This document shows, one piece after another, positions 8,601-14,684 of a DNA stretch of 14,790 bases (positions are counted from its first letter, which is position 1; the number at the start of each line of letters is the position of its first letter). The position numbers and the translations under genes are program-made. Below the pieces are notes generated by a model that was not told the DNA's origin, made no database searches, and saw only the letters and a program-made list of their open reading frames with translations. The stretch covers positions 1-14,790 of the forward strand of contig JBAROV010000114.1 in NCBI GenBank assembly GCA_049642465.1, given 5' to 3'. Source of the stretch: CAWDPQ01 sp049642465. GTDB lineage: Bacteria; Acidobacteriota; Vicinamibacteria; Vicinamibacterales; 2-12-FULL-66-21.

Positions 8601-8810
8601 GAGACCATCCGCGGTCTGGTGATAAGCGAGGACGGTCAGCGCGTCGTATTGAAGACCGCGAATTCAACGGAGCCGGCAACAGTGCAGAAGGCCCAGATTA
8701 AGAGCCGCACGAGGGAGAGAGCATCCATCATGCCGGACGATATCGCCGATCGCGTGACCGACAACGGCGTGCGCGACGTGACCGCTTATGTGATGCGAAC
8801 AATCAAATGA
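5625..8810 (+). CDS. Exported beta-propeller dehydrogenase-like / HEAT / cytochrome c fusion protein
   Basis: A 1061-residue secreted multidomain protein. Order: signal peptide (about 1-28); a propeller resembling the membrane-bound dehydrogenase/sorbosone dehydrogenase-like module (about 50-475; PGFKIERV, DGRTLYANCRG, HAIRRAPDGSIMFLIGN, GMRNPYDFAFN, VGPDGNLYLTTGGGG); HEAT-like repeats (about 520-630); a helical region; an RGG-rich linker (about 869-888); and a monohaem cytochrome (about 925-1061) with CAECH at 938-942 and SIMPDD supplying the likely Met ligand. The architecture matches 'PVC-type haem-binding CxxCH' proteins, whose substrates are mostly unknown; oxidation of a sugar or alcohol in the periplasm is the usual guess. 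The ATG at 5625 has no clear Shine-Dalgarno; the ATG at 5631 is an alternative. A repeat element is embedded in frame at 7602-7636. Its stop overlaps the next start (ATGA), pointing to translational coupling. Confidence 0.85.
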   Translation: MDMRPLKHVALGLFVMAIGLTPYTSVRAALESWQQRTPPADERAQDQPFPPGSPFALLPGFKIERVTPADKTESLIVITFDSQGRPVVSQSASGNGSSPRILLDNDKDGIFEAEKIVSDRLNTCHGLFFDGRTLYANCRGVVDGDPEPAPAPAGPQPAAGAGRGDQLPAGRGGGGNQQQAVGIPGLYKLEDTNADDVMDTIERIGRYTSPGMGDHGPHAIRRAPDGSIMFLIGNNTYVGAPPVNDDLVDKEHSPNWNNLRERQFLPQFNDPRFGNSTRTGVHATVWRLQPDKKYALFYSGMRNPYDFAFNLAGEAFTFDSDMEWDVNAPWYREVRTVHMIPGGDSGYRNGTGKFQDEYFDTLPALRHLRRGSPVGVEFYQSYAFPTRFFDALFEADWSRGRLLYSELMQAGGTYRGREDLAEFVHGEPMPITDLEVGPDGNLYLTTGGGGIGQGGVYKVSWTGTKPPQPYMTGILAVVRQPQPLSSWGWSAIERVRMTLGPAFATELEKLARSATATAGDRARAILELHRHAGSPSGALLNALLKDRAAEVRAAAVYVAGQQDTDGAKAAASAALKDTSAFVRRRAAEALVRQGLTSSKASFAPVADIYALLRDPDRFVRYSGRLALEHSPRSGWSSLVLNESNVVALTEGLLALTNTAGVKPGSDPGLTPAAGVELRPIFAKLIDLMKRRTLTSDEKIRVLRVYEAAATEAPNGVDPEIKKQVHDILLAQLPATPPAGNWVSCTNRTQTTGCSDFLLTHHLAKVLASTGEPDVIGRILALMPKGDNDQPGQIDYVYSLRVVDTGWTKDQKQQITSWFATASKWRGGSTFAGHVNNIFDATLDAFDAEEKQLVYKSVPLFAPLEETEIAAAAAGRGGRGGGGRGGPPVPATTRNIVPLDRQERYDNLVFPRGGPAGSLTGRGGAPDAAAGEKVFRETCAECHRFGTIGKDYAPDLTKVADRLARRDILRSIFFPSERIDAKYETTVLVTRDGETIRGLVISEDGQRVVLKTANSTEPATVQKAQIKSRTRERASIMPDDIADRVTDNGVRDVTAYVMRTIK
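7602..7636. repeat. G4/C4 palindromic repeat inserted in frame in the propeller-cytochrome gene
   Basis: GGGGTC at 7602, then GGGTCTGACCCC, then GGTCTGACCCC within 35 nt, containing the palindrome GGGTC-T-GACCC. It encodes the odd stretch VKPGSDPGLTP (residues about 660-670) between the HEAT region and the next helical segment. Similar short palindromes are usually intergenic. Here the element leaves the reading frame open. Confidence 0.65.
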
Positions 8811-10093
8811 GGTTGCGCTGGGCTGGTGTTCTGGTCCTGGCCTGGGCGGAGCTTGCGGTCGGACAGTCTCGTCCGGCTGATATGCCGTTCCGGGTCCATC
8901 CAATCGATCCGGGCGCGAGTGAAACGGCTGTCGTCGTGGACATCAACCGCGACGGCCGGCTCGACATCGTGTCAGGTGAGCACTGGTACGAAGCGCCACC
9001 GCGTGCCGCACGGGAAGCAAGTGCGTCGGCGTGGAAGAAGCACCCGTTCCGCGAGCTGGGATTCTCGAACAACTACATCGACGCGTTCAGCGATCTCGCC
9101 GTCGACGTGGACGGGGATGGATATCCGGATATCGCAACCGTCAGCTGGTTTGCCAGGAAGATTTCCTGGTACCGGAATCCTGGAAATGTCCCGCGGAGCG
9201 TAACGCCGGCGGCCGCCCCGTGGGCGGAGACGGTGATCAATGCCGGTTTCAACGTCGAATTCGCCGTGCTCGCCGACATCGACAACGATGGTCGAGCGCG
9301 CGAAATCGTCGCCCAGGAAAACGGCACGGGCCAATCCTGGTACGAAGTCCGAGACGGCAAATGGGTGAAGCACGTCATCAGCGATCGCAGCTACGGTCAT
9401 GGCATCGGCGCGGGTGACGTCAACGGTGACAAGCGCAACGACATTCTGACGCCGCGCGGCTGGCTCGAGGCGCCGGCCGACCCGCGCGCGCCTGGCTGGA
9501 CCTACCATGCTGCCTGGGAGTCCGCAAACACTCCGATCACTCCACGAGACACGCCGCCTGCGCTCAAACCAGGAGCGCCGCCGCGCATCGCCGAACTCGG
9601 CTTCATGCACGTCATGGACGTGAACGGCGACGGCCGCAACGACGTGATCACGGCAGCCGGCCACGACTATGGCGTGTATTGGTTCGAGCAGGGTCCCGAC
9701 GGGCAGTGGACGCGACGGACGATCGACAACGCGTGGTCGCAGGGGCACACGTCAACGCTGGTCGATCTGAACGGGGACGGCCGTCTGGACTTTGTCACCG
9801 GCAAACGCTTTATGGCCCACAACGGCTCCGATCCGGGAGAACGAGAACCGCTGGGCGTGTACTGGTACGAGTTCCGCCCGGGTCCTCGAACCCCGAGCCC
9901 CGAGCCCCGAGCCCCGGTCGAGTGGATCCGACACGTGATCGACTACAGTAGCCGCGTCGGCGCCGGCATGCAGCTGCCGGTCGTGGACATCGACGGCGAC
10001 GGTGATCTCGATCTCGTCTGCCCGGGAAAGAGCGGCTTGTTTCTTCTCGAGAATCTCGCAAAAAACACCGCAGCGCGCCCGGCCACGCGATGA
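8807..10093 (+). CDS. Secreted FG-GAP/VCBS repeat protein with seven Asp-rich calcium-type loops
   Basis: A 428-residue protein whose ATG overlaps the preceding stop (ATGA), so it is probably coupled to the propeller-cytochrome gene. It has a signal peptide (RLRWAGVLVLAWAELAVGQ). Seven loops of the D-x-D/N-x-D-G type follow: DINRDGRLD (from residue 45), DVDGDGYPD (from residue 100), DIDNDGRA, DVNGDKRND, DVNGDGRND, DLNGDGRLD and DIDGDGDLD. Each comes before a short hydrophobic strand, and WYE or YWF motifs recur after them. The pattern is that of an integrin-like seven-bladed propeller binding calcium. No catalytic residues are recognised. It may be a binding or scaffold partner of the dehydrogenase-like protein. 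A CCCCGAG tandem repeat inserts RTPSPEPRAP near residue 365. The fold is well supported, the role is unknown. Confidence 0.82.
   Translation: MRLRWAGVLVLAWAELAVGQSRPADMPFRVHPIDPGASETAVVVDINRDGRLDIVSGEHWYEAPPRAAREASASAWKKHPFRELGFSNNYIDAFSDLAVDVDGDGYPDIATVSWFARKISWYRNPGNVPRSVTPAAAPWAETVINAGFNVEFAVLADIDNDGRAREIVAQENGTGQSWYEVRDGKWVKHVISDRSYGHGIGAGDVNGDKRNDILTPRGWLEAPADPRAPGWTYHAAWESANTPITPRDTPPALKPGAPPRIAELGFMHVMDVNGDGRNDVITAAGHDYGVYWFEQGPDGQWTRRTIDNAWSQGHTSTLVDLNGDGRLDFVTGKRFMAHNGSDPGEREPLGVYWYEFRPGPRTPSPEPRAPVEWIRHVIDYSSRVGAGMQLPVVDIDGDGDLDLVCPGKSGLFLLENLAKNTAARPATR
9891..9915. repeat. CCCCGAG heptamer tandem repeat within the VCBS gene
   Basis: Three exact CCCCGAG units (9891-9911) plus CCCC make 3.6 copies. 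Three units equal 21 bp, so the frame is kept, giving a Pro/Arg/Ser-rich loop (PSPEPRAP) between the sixth and seventh Asp loops of the protein. Confidence 0.65.
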
Positions 10094-10105
10094 CGTCGCG
10101 TGACT

Positions 10106-10125
10106 CGACACGCGGATGAGTGTCG
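10106..10125 (+). other. Small hairpin between the VCBS and DUF1080 genes
   Basis: CGACAC (10106-10111) pairs perfectly with GTGTCG (10120-10125) over an 8-nt loop, in the 47-nt gap between the two genes. No T-run follows, so termination is not shown. It covers a possible GTG start at 10120, which speaks against that start. Confidence 0.25.
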
Positions 10126-10140
10126 TCAAGAGCAAGGGGA

Positions 10141-11148
10141 ATGAGCGTGTTCAACGAGTTCCGAAGGCGAATCGCGACGATTGCACTGATGCTGGCCGTC
10201 GGTGTCACCGCCGCGTCAATGCAGCAGCCGCCTGCCAGCGGCACGGGTCAGACGCCGGCAGGCCAGCAGCCACCGGCAGGCCGCGGTCGTGGAGGCGGCC
10301 GCGGGCCGATCGTCGCTCCCCTGCCATTCGAGGATCGGACCGGTTTCGAGAATATGTTCAACGGCACCAGCCTGACGCCGGGTGAAGATCAGGCGCGGGC
10401 GGAGGCGGCCAAGCGCGAAGCCGACCGCGCCGCCGAAGAAGCAAAAGCCAAAGCCGCCGGACAGCCGGTAGAGACAGGTCGCGGCCGTGGCCGCGGTCGC
10501 GGCGGGTTTGGCGGACCGCCGATATCGCGATTCCAGGATTGGGACGGCGATCCGAAGTTCTGGCGGGTCGAGAACGGCGTCATCGTCGGCGAGAGCACGA
10601 CGGACAAGAGAGTTGGCCCCAATACATTTTTGATTTGGCGAGGCGGAGCGCCCGGCGACTTCGAGCTGAAGGCGGAGATCCGCATGAACTCGACCAACAG
10701 CGGCATCCAATACCGCAGTCGAATGATTCCGCCCAACCAGGGCCAACCTCCCGATCAGCCGGGACATGCCTGGCGTCTTGCCGGTTACCAGATGGACATG
10801 GATTTCAACAACGTCTACCCCGGTCAACTTTACGAGGAAGCCGGCCGCGGCTTCCTTGCCGAACGCGGGACGATGACCTATATCGCCCCCGACGGTACGA
10901 AAGGCGTCATCGGCCAGCTCAAGACCGACGCAGAAATCAAAGCGGCCTTCAAACCAGGTGATTGGAATCAGTTTCACCTGATTGCGCGAGGGAACATGCT
11001 CATCCACATCGTCAACGGCATTGTCACGGCCGTCTGCGTGGACGACGATCTCAAGGGACGGTCACTGGGCGGGCTGATCGGCTTCCAGTTGCACGCGGGC
11101 GACCCAATGAAGCTCGAGATCCGCAACCTTGCCATCAAATTGAAGTGA
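10141..11148 (+). CDS. DUF1080 protein, putative 3-keto-glycoside hydrolase
   Basis: 335 residues. The ATG at 10141 touches an AGGGGA (10135-10140); the in-frame GTG at 10147 has ideal 6-nt spacing and may be the real start. A signal peptide (FRRRIATIALMLAVGVTAAS) leads into a Gln/Pro/RG-rich stretch, then one DUF1080 jelly-roll domain: FENMFNGTSL, DPKFWRVENGVIVGES, DFELKAEIRM, NSGIQYRS, GYQMDMDF, WNQFHLIARGN, IHIVNGIVT and a final LEIRNLAIKLK. Pfam names this family 3-keto-disaccharide hydrolase; members studied in Bacteroidetes cleave C3-oxidised glycosides. An insertion of about 50 residues, Ala/Lys/Glu-rich and then GRGRGRGRGG, separates FNGTSL from the rest of the domain. It probably acts in the periplasm, next to the dehydrogenase-like protein. 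The family is certain, the activity is inferred. Confidence 0.87.
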   Translation: MSVFNEFRRRIATIALMLAVGVTAASMQQPPASGTGQTPAGQQPPAGRGRGGGRGPIVAPLPFEDRTGFENMFNGTSLTPGEDQARAEAAKREADRAAEEAKAKAAGQPVETGRGRGRGRGGFGGPPISRFQDWDGDPKFWRVENGVIVGESTTDKRVGPNTFLIWRGGAPGDFELKAEIRMNSTNSGIQYRSRMIPPNQGQPPDQPGHAWRLAGYQMDMDFNNVYPGQLYEEAGRGFLAERGTMTYIAPDGTKGVIGQLKTDAEIKAAFKPGDWNQFHLIARGNMLIHIVNGIVTAVCVDDDLKGRSLGGLIGFQLHAGDPMKLEIRNLAIKLK

Positions 11149-11202
11149 TTTGGTCCCGATAGGGTCCTTGATCTAATCTGACGCGCCAAGCCAACGCGGC
11201 CG

Positions 11203-11218
11203 CGCCGAAGCCTCGGCG
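11203..11218 (+). other. Hairpin in the DUF1080-MFS spacer
   Basis: CGCCGA (11203-11208) and TCGGCG (11213-11218) form a perfect 6-bp stem with a 4-nt loop in the 97-bp gap. No T-run follows. It might be a weak pause site or mRNA processing structure; the rest of the gap shows nothing but the MFS ribosome binding site. Confidence 0.25.
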
Positions 11219-11245
11219 GCGGCCCGGCCTGATGGGAGACACAAG

Positions 11246-12793
11246 ATGACCATGCGGACAGAGGCGACGGTCCACCGGAATCGGCTGTTCGTCGCCTGCA
11301 TCATTTCACTCGTCGCCACTTCGTTTGGCTTCGTAGTCCGAGGCTTTCTTGTTGGGGTGTGGGCCAACGAATTCAACCTCACTCAGGCGCAGGTGGGCGC
11401 CATTCAGGGCGCCGGCCTCTTTCCGTTCGCCTTGAGCATCGTGTTTTTCAGCCTGATCGTGGACCGAATTGGATACGGTCGCTGCATGGTGTTCGCCTTC
11501 CTCGGGCATACGATTTCCGCATTCATCACGATGACGGCGAACAGCTTCGAGCAGCTGTATGTCGGAACGCTGATCTTCGCGCTCGCGAACGGCACAGTCG
11601 AGGCGGTCATCAATCCAGTCACCGCCACACTTTTCCCGACGAGCAAGACCCATCACCTCAATATTCTGCACGCCGGCTGGCCGGGGGGGCTGGTGCTCGG
11701 GGGCCTGCTGTTCATCGTGCTCGGCGATCTCAATTGGAAGTGGCAGATCGGCTTGTACCTTATTCCCACGCTGTGCTACGGCTATCTGATGCTCGGACAG
11801 AAGTTCCCGGTGCAGGAACGTGTGGCGTCTGGTGTGAGCTACCGCGAAATGCTGCAGGAATTCGGCTGGGGCAGCTGCTTCATCGTGTGCTTCTTCGTGG
11901 TGTTTGCATTCGATTCAGTCTTTGGCTCGCTGGGGCTGTACACGGGAACGATTTCCTGGTGGACGGCGATGGCCCTCGCGGCGATACCCACCATCGTTTT
12001 TGCCTTCGTCTACAGGAGCTTCGGACGGCCGATGTTCGTCTTTCTCCTGCTGGTCATGGTTCTCCTCGCGACGACCGAGCTCGGCGTGGACAGCTGGATC
12101 ACGAACCTCATGACGCCCGTGCTGGCGCAGTACAGCCAGTACGGTGGTCTGATGCTGCTCATCTACACATCGTTCATCATGTTCGTGCTGCGGTTCTTCG
12201 CCGGCCCGATCGTCCATCGGATCTCGCCGCTGGGACTGCTCGCGACGTGCGCGGCGCTCGCCTCACTTGGGCTCTTCTGGATTGCCAACGCCGGCGCCGC
12301 GGCGGGGATGATCTTCGCGGCGGGCACACTCTACGGAATTGGCAAAACCTTTTTCTGGCCGACAACGCTCGGTGTGGTCACCGAACAGTTCCCGCGGGGC
12401 GGTGCCATGACCATCAACGCGATTGCCGGCGTGGGTATGATTTCGGTGGGCGTGCTGGGCGGGCCTATCCTTGGCGCGATCCAGGATAACGCGCTCGATG
12501 CCCGTCTGCTCGCTGCGGACCCGGCGATTCACGCGCGCGTCGCGGGTGAACCGGCCACGGCGTATCTGATGCGGTATCAGCCAGTCGATCGCAGCAAGGT
12601 TGCGGAGTTACCCGAACCGGCACGGAAGCTGGTCGAGCAGATCACCACGGAAAACAGCCAGCATACCCTGGCGACGTTCGCGATCCTGCCCGCGATCATG
12701 TTCTTCTGCTACGTGGGATTGATTCTGTATTTCAAGGCGCGTGGAGGGTATCGGCCGGTTGTGCTTGCGCCAACGCAGGCGCCGGCACGGTAG
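11246..12793 (+). CDS. MFS transporter, probably for a sugar or related solute
   Basis: A 515-residue inner-membrane carrier with about 12 to 14 hydrophobic segments. The ATG at 11246 is supported by GGGAGA (11234-11239) with 6-nt spacing. The loop after the second segment carries VDRIGYGRCM, a variant of the MFS motif between helices 2 and 3. Other recognisable stretches are ANGTVEAVINPVTATLFP and ILHAGWPGGLVLGG. A hydrophilic loop of about 65 residues (413-478, DNALDARLL to ENSQHT) precedes the last helix and is longer than usual. The gene is last in the co-directional cluster that begins with the TonB receptor, so uptake of the breakdown product is a reasonable guess. The substrate cannot be deduced. 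Confidence 0.85.
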   Translation: MTMRTEATVHRNRLFVACIISLVATSFGFVVRGFLVGVWANEFNLTQAQVGAIQGAGLFPFALSIVFFSLIVDRIGYGRCMVFAFLGHTISAFITMTANSFEQLYVGTLIFALANGTVEAVINPVTATLFPTSKTHHLNILHAGWPGGLVLGGLLFIVLGDLNWKWQIGLYLIPTLCYGYLMLGQKFPVQERVASGVSYREMLQEFGWGSCFIVCFFVVFAFDSVFGSLGLYTGTISWWTAMALAAIPTIVFAFVYRSFGRPMFVFLLLVMVLLATTELGVDSWITNLMTPVLAQYSQYGGLMLLIYTSFIMFVLRFFAGPIVHRISPLGLLATCAALASLGLFWIANAGAAAGMIFAAGTLYGIGKTFFWPTTLGVVTEQFPRGGAMTINAIAGVGMISVGVLGGPILGAIQDNALDARLLAADPAIHARVAGEPATAYLMRYQPVDRSKVAELPEPARKLVEQITTENSQHTLATFAILPAIMFFCYVGLILYFKARGGYRPVVLAPTQAPAR

Positions 12794-12814
12794 CGCGGGG
12801 CTCTCAGGCCGCGC
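12794..12814. terminator. Hairpin between the convergent MFS and toxin genes
   Basis: GCGCGG (12794-12799) pairs perfectly with CCGCGC (12809-12814), loop of 9 nt, starting right after the MFS stop and ending just before the toxin stop. It could serve both strands. There is no T-run on either side, so it is only a candidate. Confidence 0.35.
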
Positions 12815-12820
12815 GTCACT

Positions 12821-13225
12821 TCAGAACTCCGGGAACGTCCTGAAGCCGCAGTCGCGAAAGTCGCGATCGAACGTGAATGCACCGTCGAGCGCCAGCGTGC
12901 GGATGACGGCGAAGCTGACGGCATCCGCAAGACTCAGGCGTTTGTCGGAGAACCGTCGCAGGTTTGACAGGCCGGACTCCAGCAGCGGCGCGTCGATGAA
13001 CACAACCTCGTAGCGCGTGCTGTTGAGCAGCGCGAGGCCAATGTCAGCGGCGCGCGCGGCGTCGCTTCGGGCGCGCAGGCGCGTGACTGTCTCGCTGAGA
13101 ATCAGCTCGGTGACCACGAACCGGGTCCGTCCGGCGGTGCGGACGAAGCCGTTTGCCTGCTTGTGGTACTCGTCCTTCCGATTGAAGAGAGCGAGCAGAG
13201 CTCCGGTGTCCGCCAGGAGCTTCAA
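12821..13225 (-). CDS. vapC: PIN-domain toxin, VapC family
   Basis: A 134-residue PIN ribonuclease. The acidic metal-binding residues are visible: D6 in MKLLADTGALLALF, the Glu of LILSETVTRLR, the Asp of SLADAVSFAVI and the Asp residues of AFTFDRDFRDCGF. VapC toxins cut RNA (often tRNA or rRNA) and are held inactive by their antitoxin. The start is TTG at 13225, with AGGAG (13237-13233) 7 nt upstream. The antitoxin frame overlaps this gene by 182 nt in another frame. The gene converges on the MFS gene with only 27 bp between the stops. Confidence 0.85.
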   Translation of the reverse strand: MKLLADTGALLALFNRKDEYHKQANGFVRTAGRTRFVVTELILSETVTRLRARSDAARAADIGLALLNSTRYEVVFIDAPLLESGLSNLRRFSDKRLSLADAVSFAVIRTLALDGAFTFDRDFRDCGFRTFPEF

Positions 13226-13496
13226 CGTCCTTCTCCTCCCTGGGCCAGCCGTAGAGGTAATGATCGTGGTTGCGAGCTTCGTCGGCCGGATCGAATGCCG
13301 CCGAGCCGATCAGTGCATCGACGGGATCCTGCGAGTCAACCGCGCCGGCCGTCGCGGTTGCAGGGCGGGAGAGGTATTCCGACACCGCTTCCCGCACCAG
13401 CGAAGCCAAAGACATGCGGCGCCGCGCGGCACGCAACACCAGATCCCGGTATTCCGCTTCCGGCAGCCGGATGTTTGTAGTGGTGTACCGTGGCAT
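13044..13496 (-). CDS. Ribbon-helix-helix antitoxin (VapB-like), probably with a disrupted 3' end
   Basis: The first about 90 residues form a convincing antitoxin: a ribbon-helix-helix DNA-binding part (TTTNIRLPEAEYRDLVLRAA, then SLASLVREAVSEYL) followed by DPVDALIG...ARNHDHYLYG, a tail typical of antitoxins paired with PIN toxins. After YLYGWPREEKDV the frame runs on, out of frame, through the toxin gene to 13044, giving an Arg-rich tail that looks like chance translation. Shifting back one base after YLYG would give a short tail ending at the TGA of 13224-13222, overlapping the toxin's TTG as TTGA. So this may be a one-base frameshift, a sequencing error or recoding. It binds and neutralises the toxin and probably represses its own promoter. 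No clear Shine-Dalgarno is present at the ATG. Confidence 0.75.
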   Translation of the reverse strand: MPRYTTTNIRLPEAEYRDLVLRAARRRMSLASLVREAVSEYLSRPATATAGAVDSQDPVDALIGSAAFDPADEARNHDHYLYGWPREEKDVEAPGGHRSSARSLQSEGRVPQAGKRLRPHRRTDPVRGHRADSQRDSHAPARPKRRRARR

Positions 13497-13520
13497 CGCG
13501 GTACCATGGTATCACGGTAC
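13485..13520 (-). promoter_or_regulatory. Operator of the toxin-antitoxin cassette
   Basis: GTACCGTG (13485-13492) and CACGGTAC (13513-13520) form a perfect 8-bp inverted repeat. In its centre lies the perfect palindrome TACCATGGTA (13502-13511). The half-site GTACCRTG thus recurs, overlapping the antitoxin ATG (13494-13496) and filling the 27-nt gap after xylA. Ribbon-helix-helix antitoxins usually bind such arrays to repress their own operon. Confidence 0.6.
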
Positions 13521-13523
13521 TGT

Positions 13524-14675
13524 TTACCTGACCCCCAGCAGGACCTCCATCGTCAGCTGGTCGAGCCGCTCGTATGCGAGTCCGCGCGTCGAGAGCGCCG
13601 CCCGATCGAACGACCGACCGAGCAGACGATCCCGGCTGGCGGCGGAGTATCGCAGGTCTATCGACCCTCCAACCTCGTGGAGGAGTTCCTGGATTTCTCG
13701 ATCTCCGTTCCACTGCCGCGCGCGGTCGTTCAGGATGAGATAGGTGCGCATGCACCCGCGGGCGAACTCCTTGACGCCGGCATAGTCCTCGGTCCGATAC
13801 GCGTGCGCATCGAAGTGGCGGGGGCCGTCATAGCCAACATCCTCGAGGAACTTGACGAGCCAGAAGGCGGCCTTGACGTTCGCTGAGCCGAAACGGAAAT
13901 CCTGATCGTAGCGGCCGGGCACCTGATCGTTGAGATCGATGTGAAAGAGCTTGCCGGCTTCCCACGCCTGGGCCACCGCATGGACGAAGTTGAGGCCGGC
14001 CATCTGCTCGTGGGCTACTTCCGGGTTGACGCCAACCAGTTCCGGGTGGGCGAGCGTCGGGATGAAGCCGAGATACGCACCCGTCGTCGCCATGTAAATG
14101 TCGCCGCGCGGTTCGTTCGGCTTGGCTTCGAGCGCGAAGCGGTATCCGTACTTTCGATCGATTGAGTAGTCGCAGAGATAATTGACCGCATCGCGCAGCC
14201 GCTTGACCGCTTCGTCGGGTCGGCGGCAGGCATCGGTCTCGGTGCCTTCGCGGCCTCCCCACAGCACGAAGATCTTCGCGCCCAGCTCCGCTCCGAGGTC
14301 CATCGCCCGCAGAGTCTTCTGCACCGCATAGGCCCGAACTTCCGCGTCGTTCGAGGTAAAGGCGCCGTCGCGAAATACGGGATCGAAGAAAAGATTCACC
14401 GTGGCCATCGGCACCACGATACGGTGGCGTTCGCAGGCTTGTTTGAATTCCTTCACGATTCGGTCGCGCTCGGCGGGCGTGGCGTCAATCGGCACGAGGT
14501 CGTTGTCGTGCAGGTTGACCCCCCAGGCGCCGACTTCGCCGAGCATCGCGACCGCGTCGTTCGGTGGCAGGGCCGGCCGGACCACGTCGCCGAATGGGTC
14601 GCGGCCCCGGTTACTGACCGTCCAGAGACCGAATGAGAACTTGTGCTCAGGGCGTGGGGTATAAGCGTCAGGCAT
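13524..14675 (-). CDS. xylA: Xylose isomerase, class I (Streptomyces-like)
   Basis: A 383-residue TIM-barrel enzyme that converts D-xylose to D-xylulose (and glucose to fructose), using two divalent metal ions in the cytoplasm. From memory it aligns over its whole length with the about 388-residue Streptomyces enzymes, shifted by two residues. All key residues are there: H56 and D59 (LHDNDL), F96, W139 (VLWGGREG), E183 and K185 (ALEAKPNEPRGD), E219 and H222 (NPEVAHEQMAGLNF), D247 (FHIDLND), D257 and D259 (YDQDFRFG) and D289 (RHFDAHAYRTED). The C-terminal arm ends in RLDQLTMEVLLGVR. No xylulokinase lies next to it. The TAA stop is followed after 27 nt by the antitoxin start, and three G4/C4 palindromes lie upstream. 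No clear Shine-Dalgarno precedes the ATG. Confidence 0.93.
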   Translation of the reverse strand: MPDAYTPRPEHKFSFGLWTVSNRGRDPFGDVVRPALPPNDAVAMLGEVGAWGVNLHDNDLVPIDATPAERDRIVKEFKQACERHRIVVPMATVNLFFDPVFRDGAFTSNDAEVRAYAVQKTLRAMDLGAELGAKIFVLWGGREGTETDACRRPDEAVKRLRDAVNYLCDYSIDRKYGYRFALEAKPNEPRGDIYMATTGAYLGFIPTLAHPELVGVNPEVAHEQMAGLNFVHAVAQAWEAGKLFHIDLNDQVPGRYDQDFRFGSANVKAAFWLVKFLEDVGYDGPRHFDAHAYRTEDYAGVKEFARGCMRTYLILNDRARQWNGDREIQELLHEVGGSIDLRYSAASRDRLLGRSFDRAALSTRGLAYERLDQLTMEVLLGVR

Positions 14676-14684
14676 CTGGACACC

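Noticed and set aside
10120..10140. GTG 10120 as the DUF1080 start
   Set aside because: No Shine-Dalgarno ahead of it and it lies in the arm of a hairpin; ATG 10141 or GTG 10147 follow an AGGGGA.
13017..13886. 289-residue plus-strand open frame over the antitoxin and xylA 3' end
   Set aside because: It spans two confidently assigned minus-strand genes and their operator, and has no protein-like composition.
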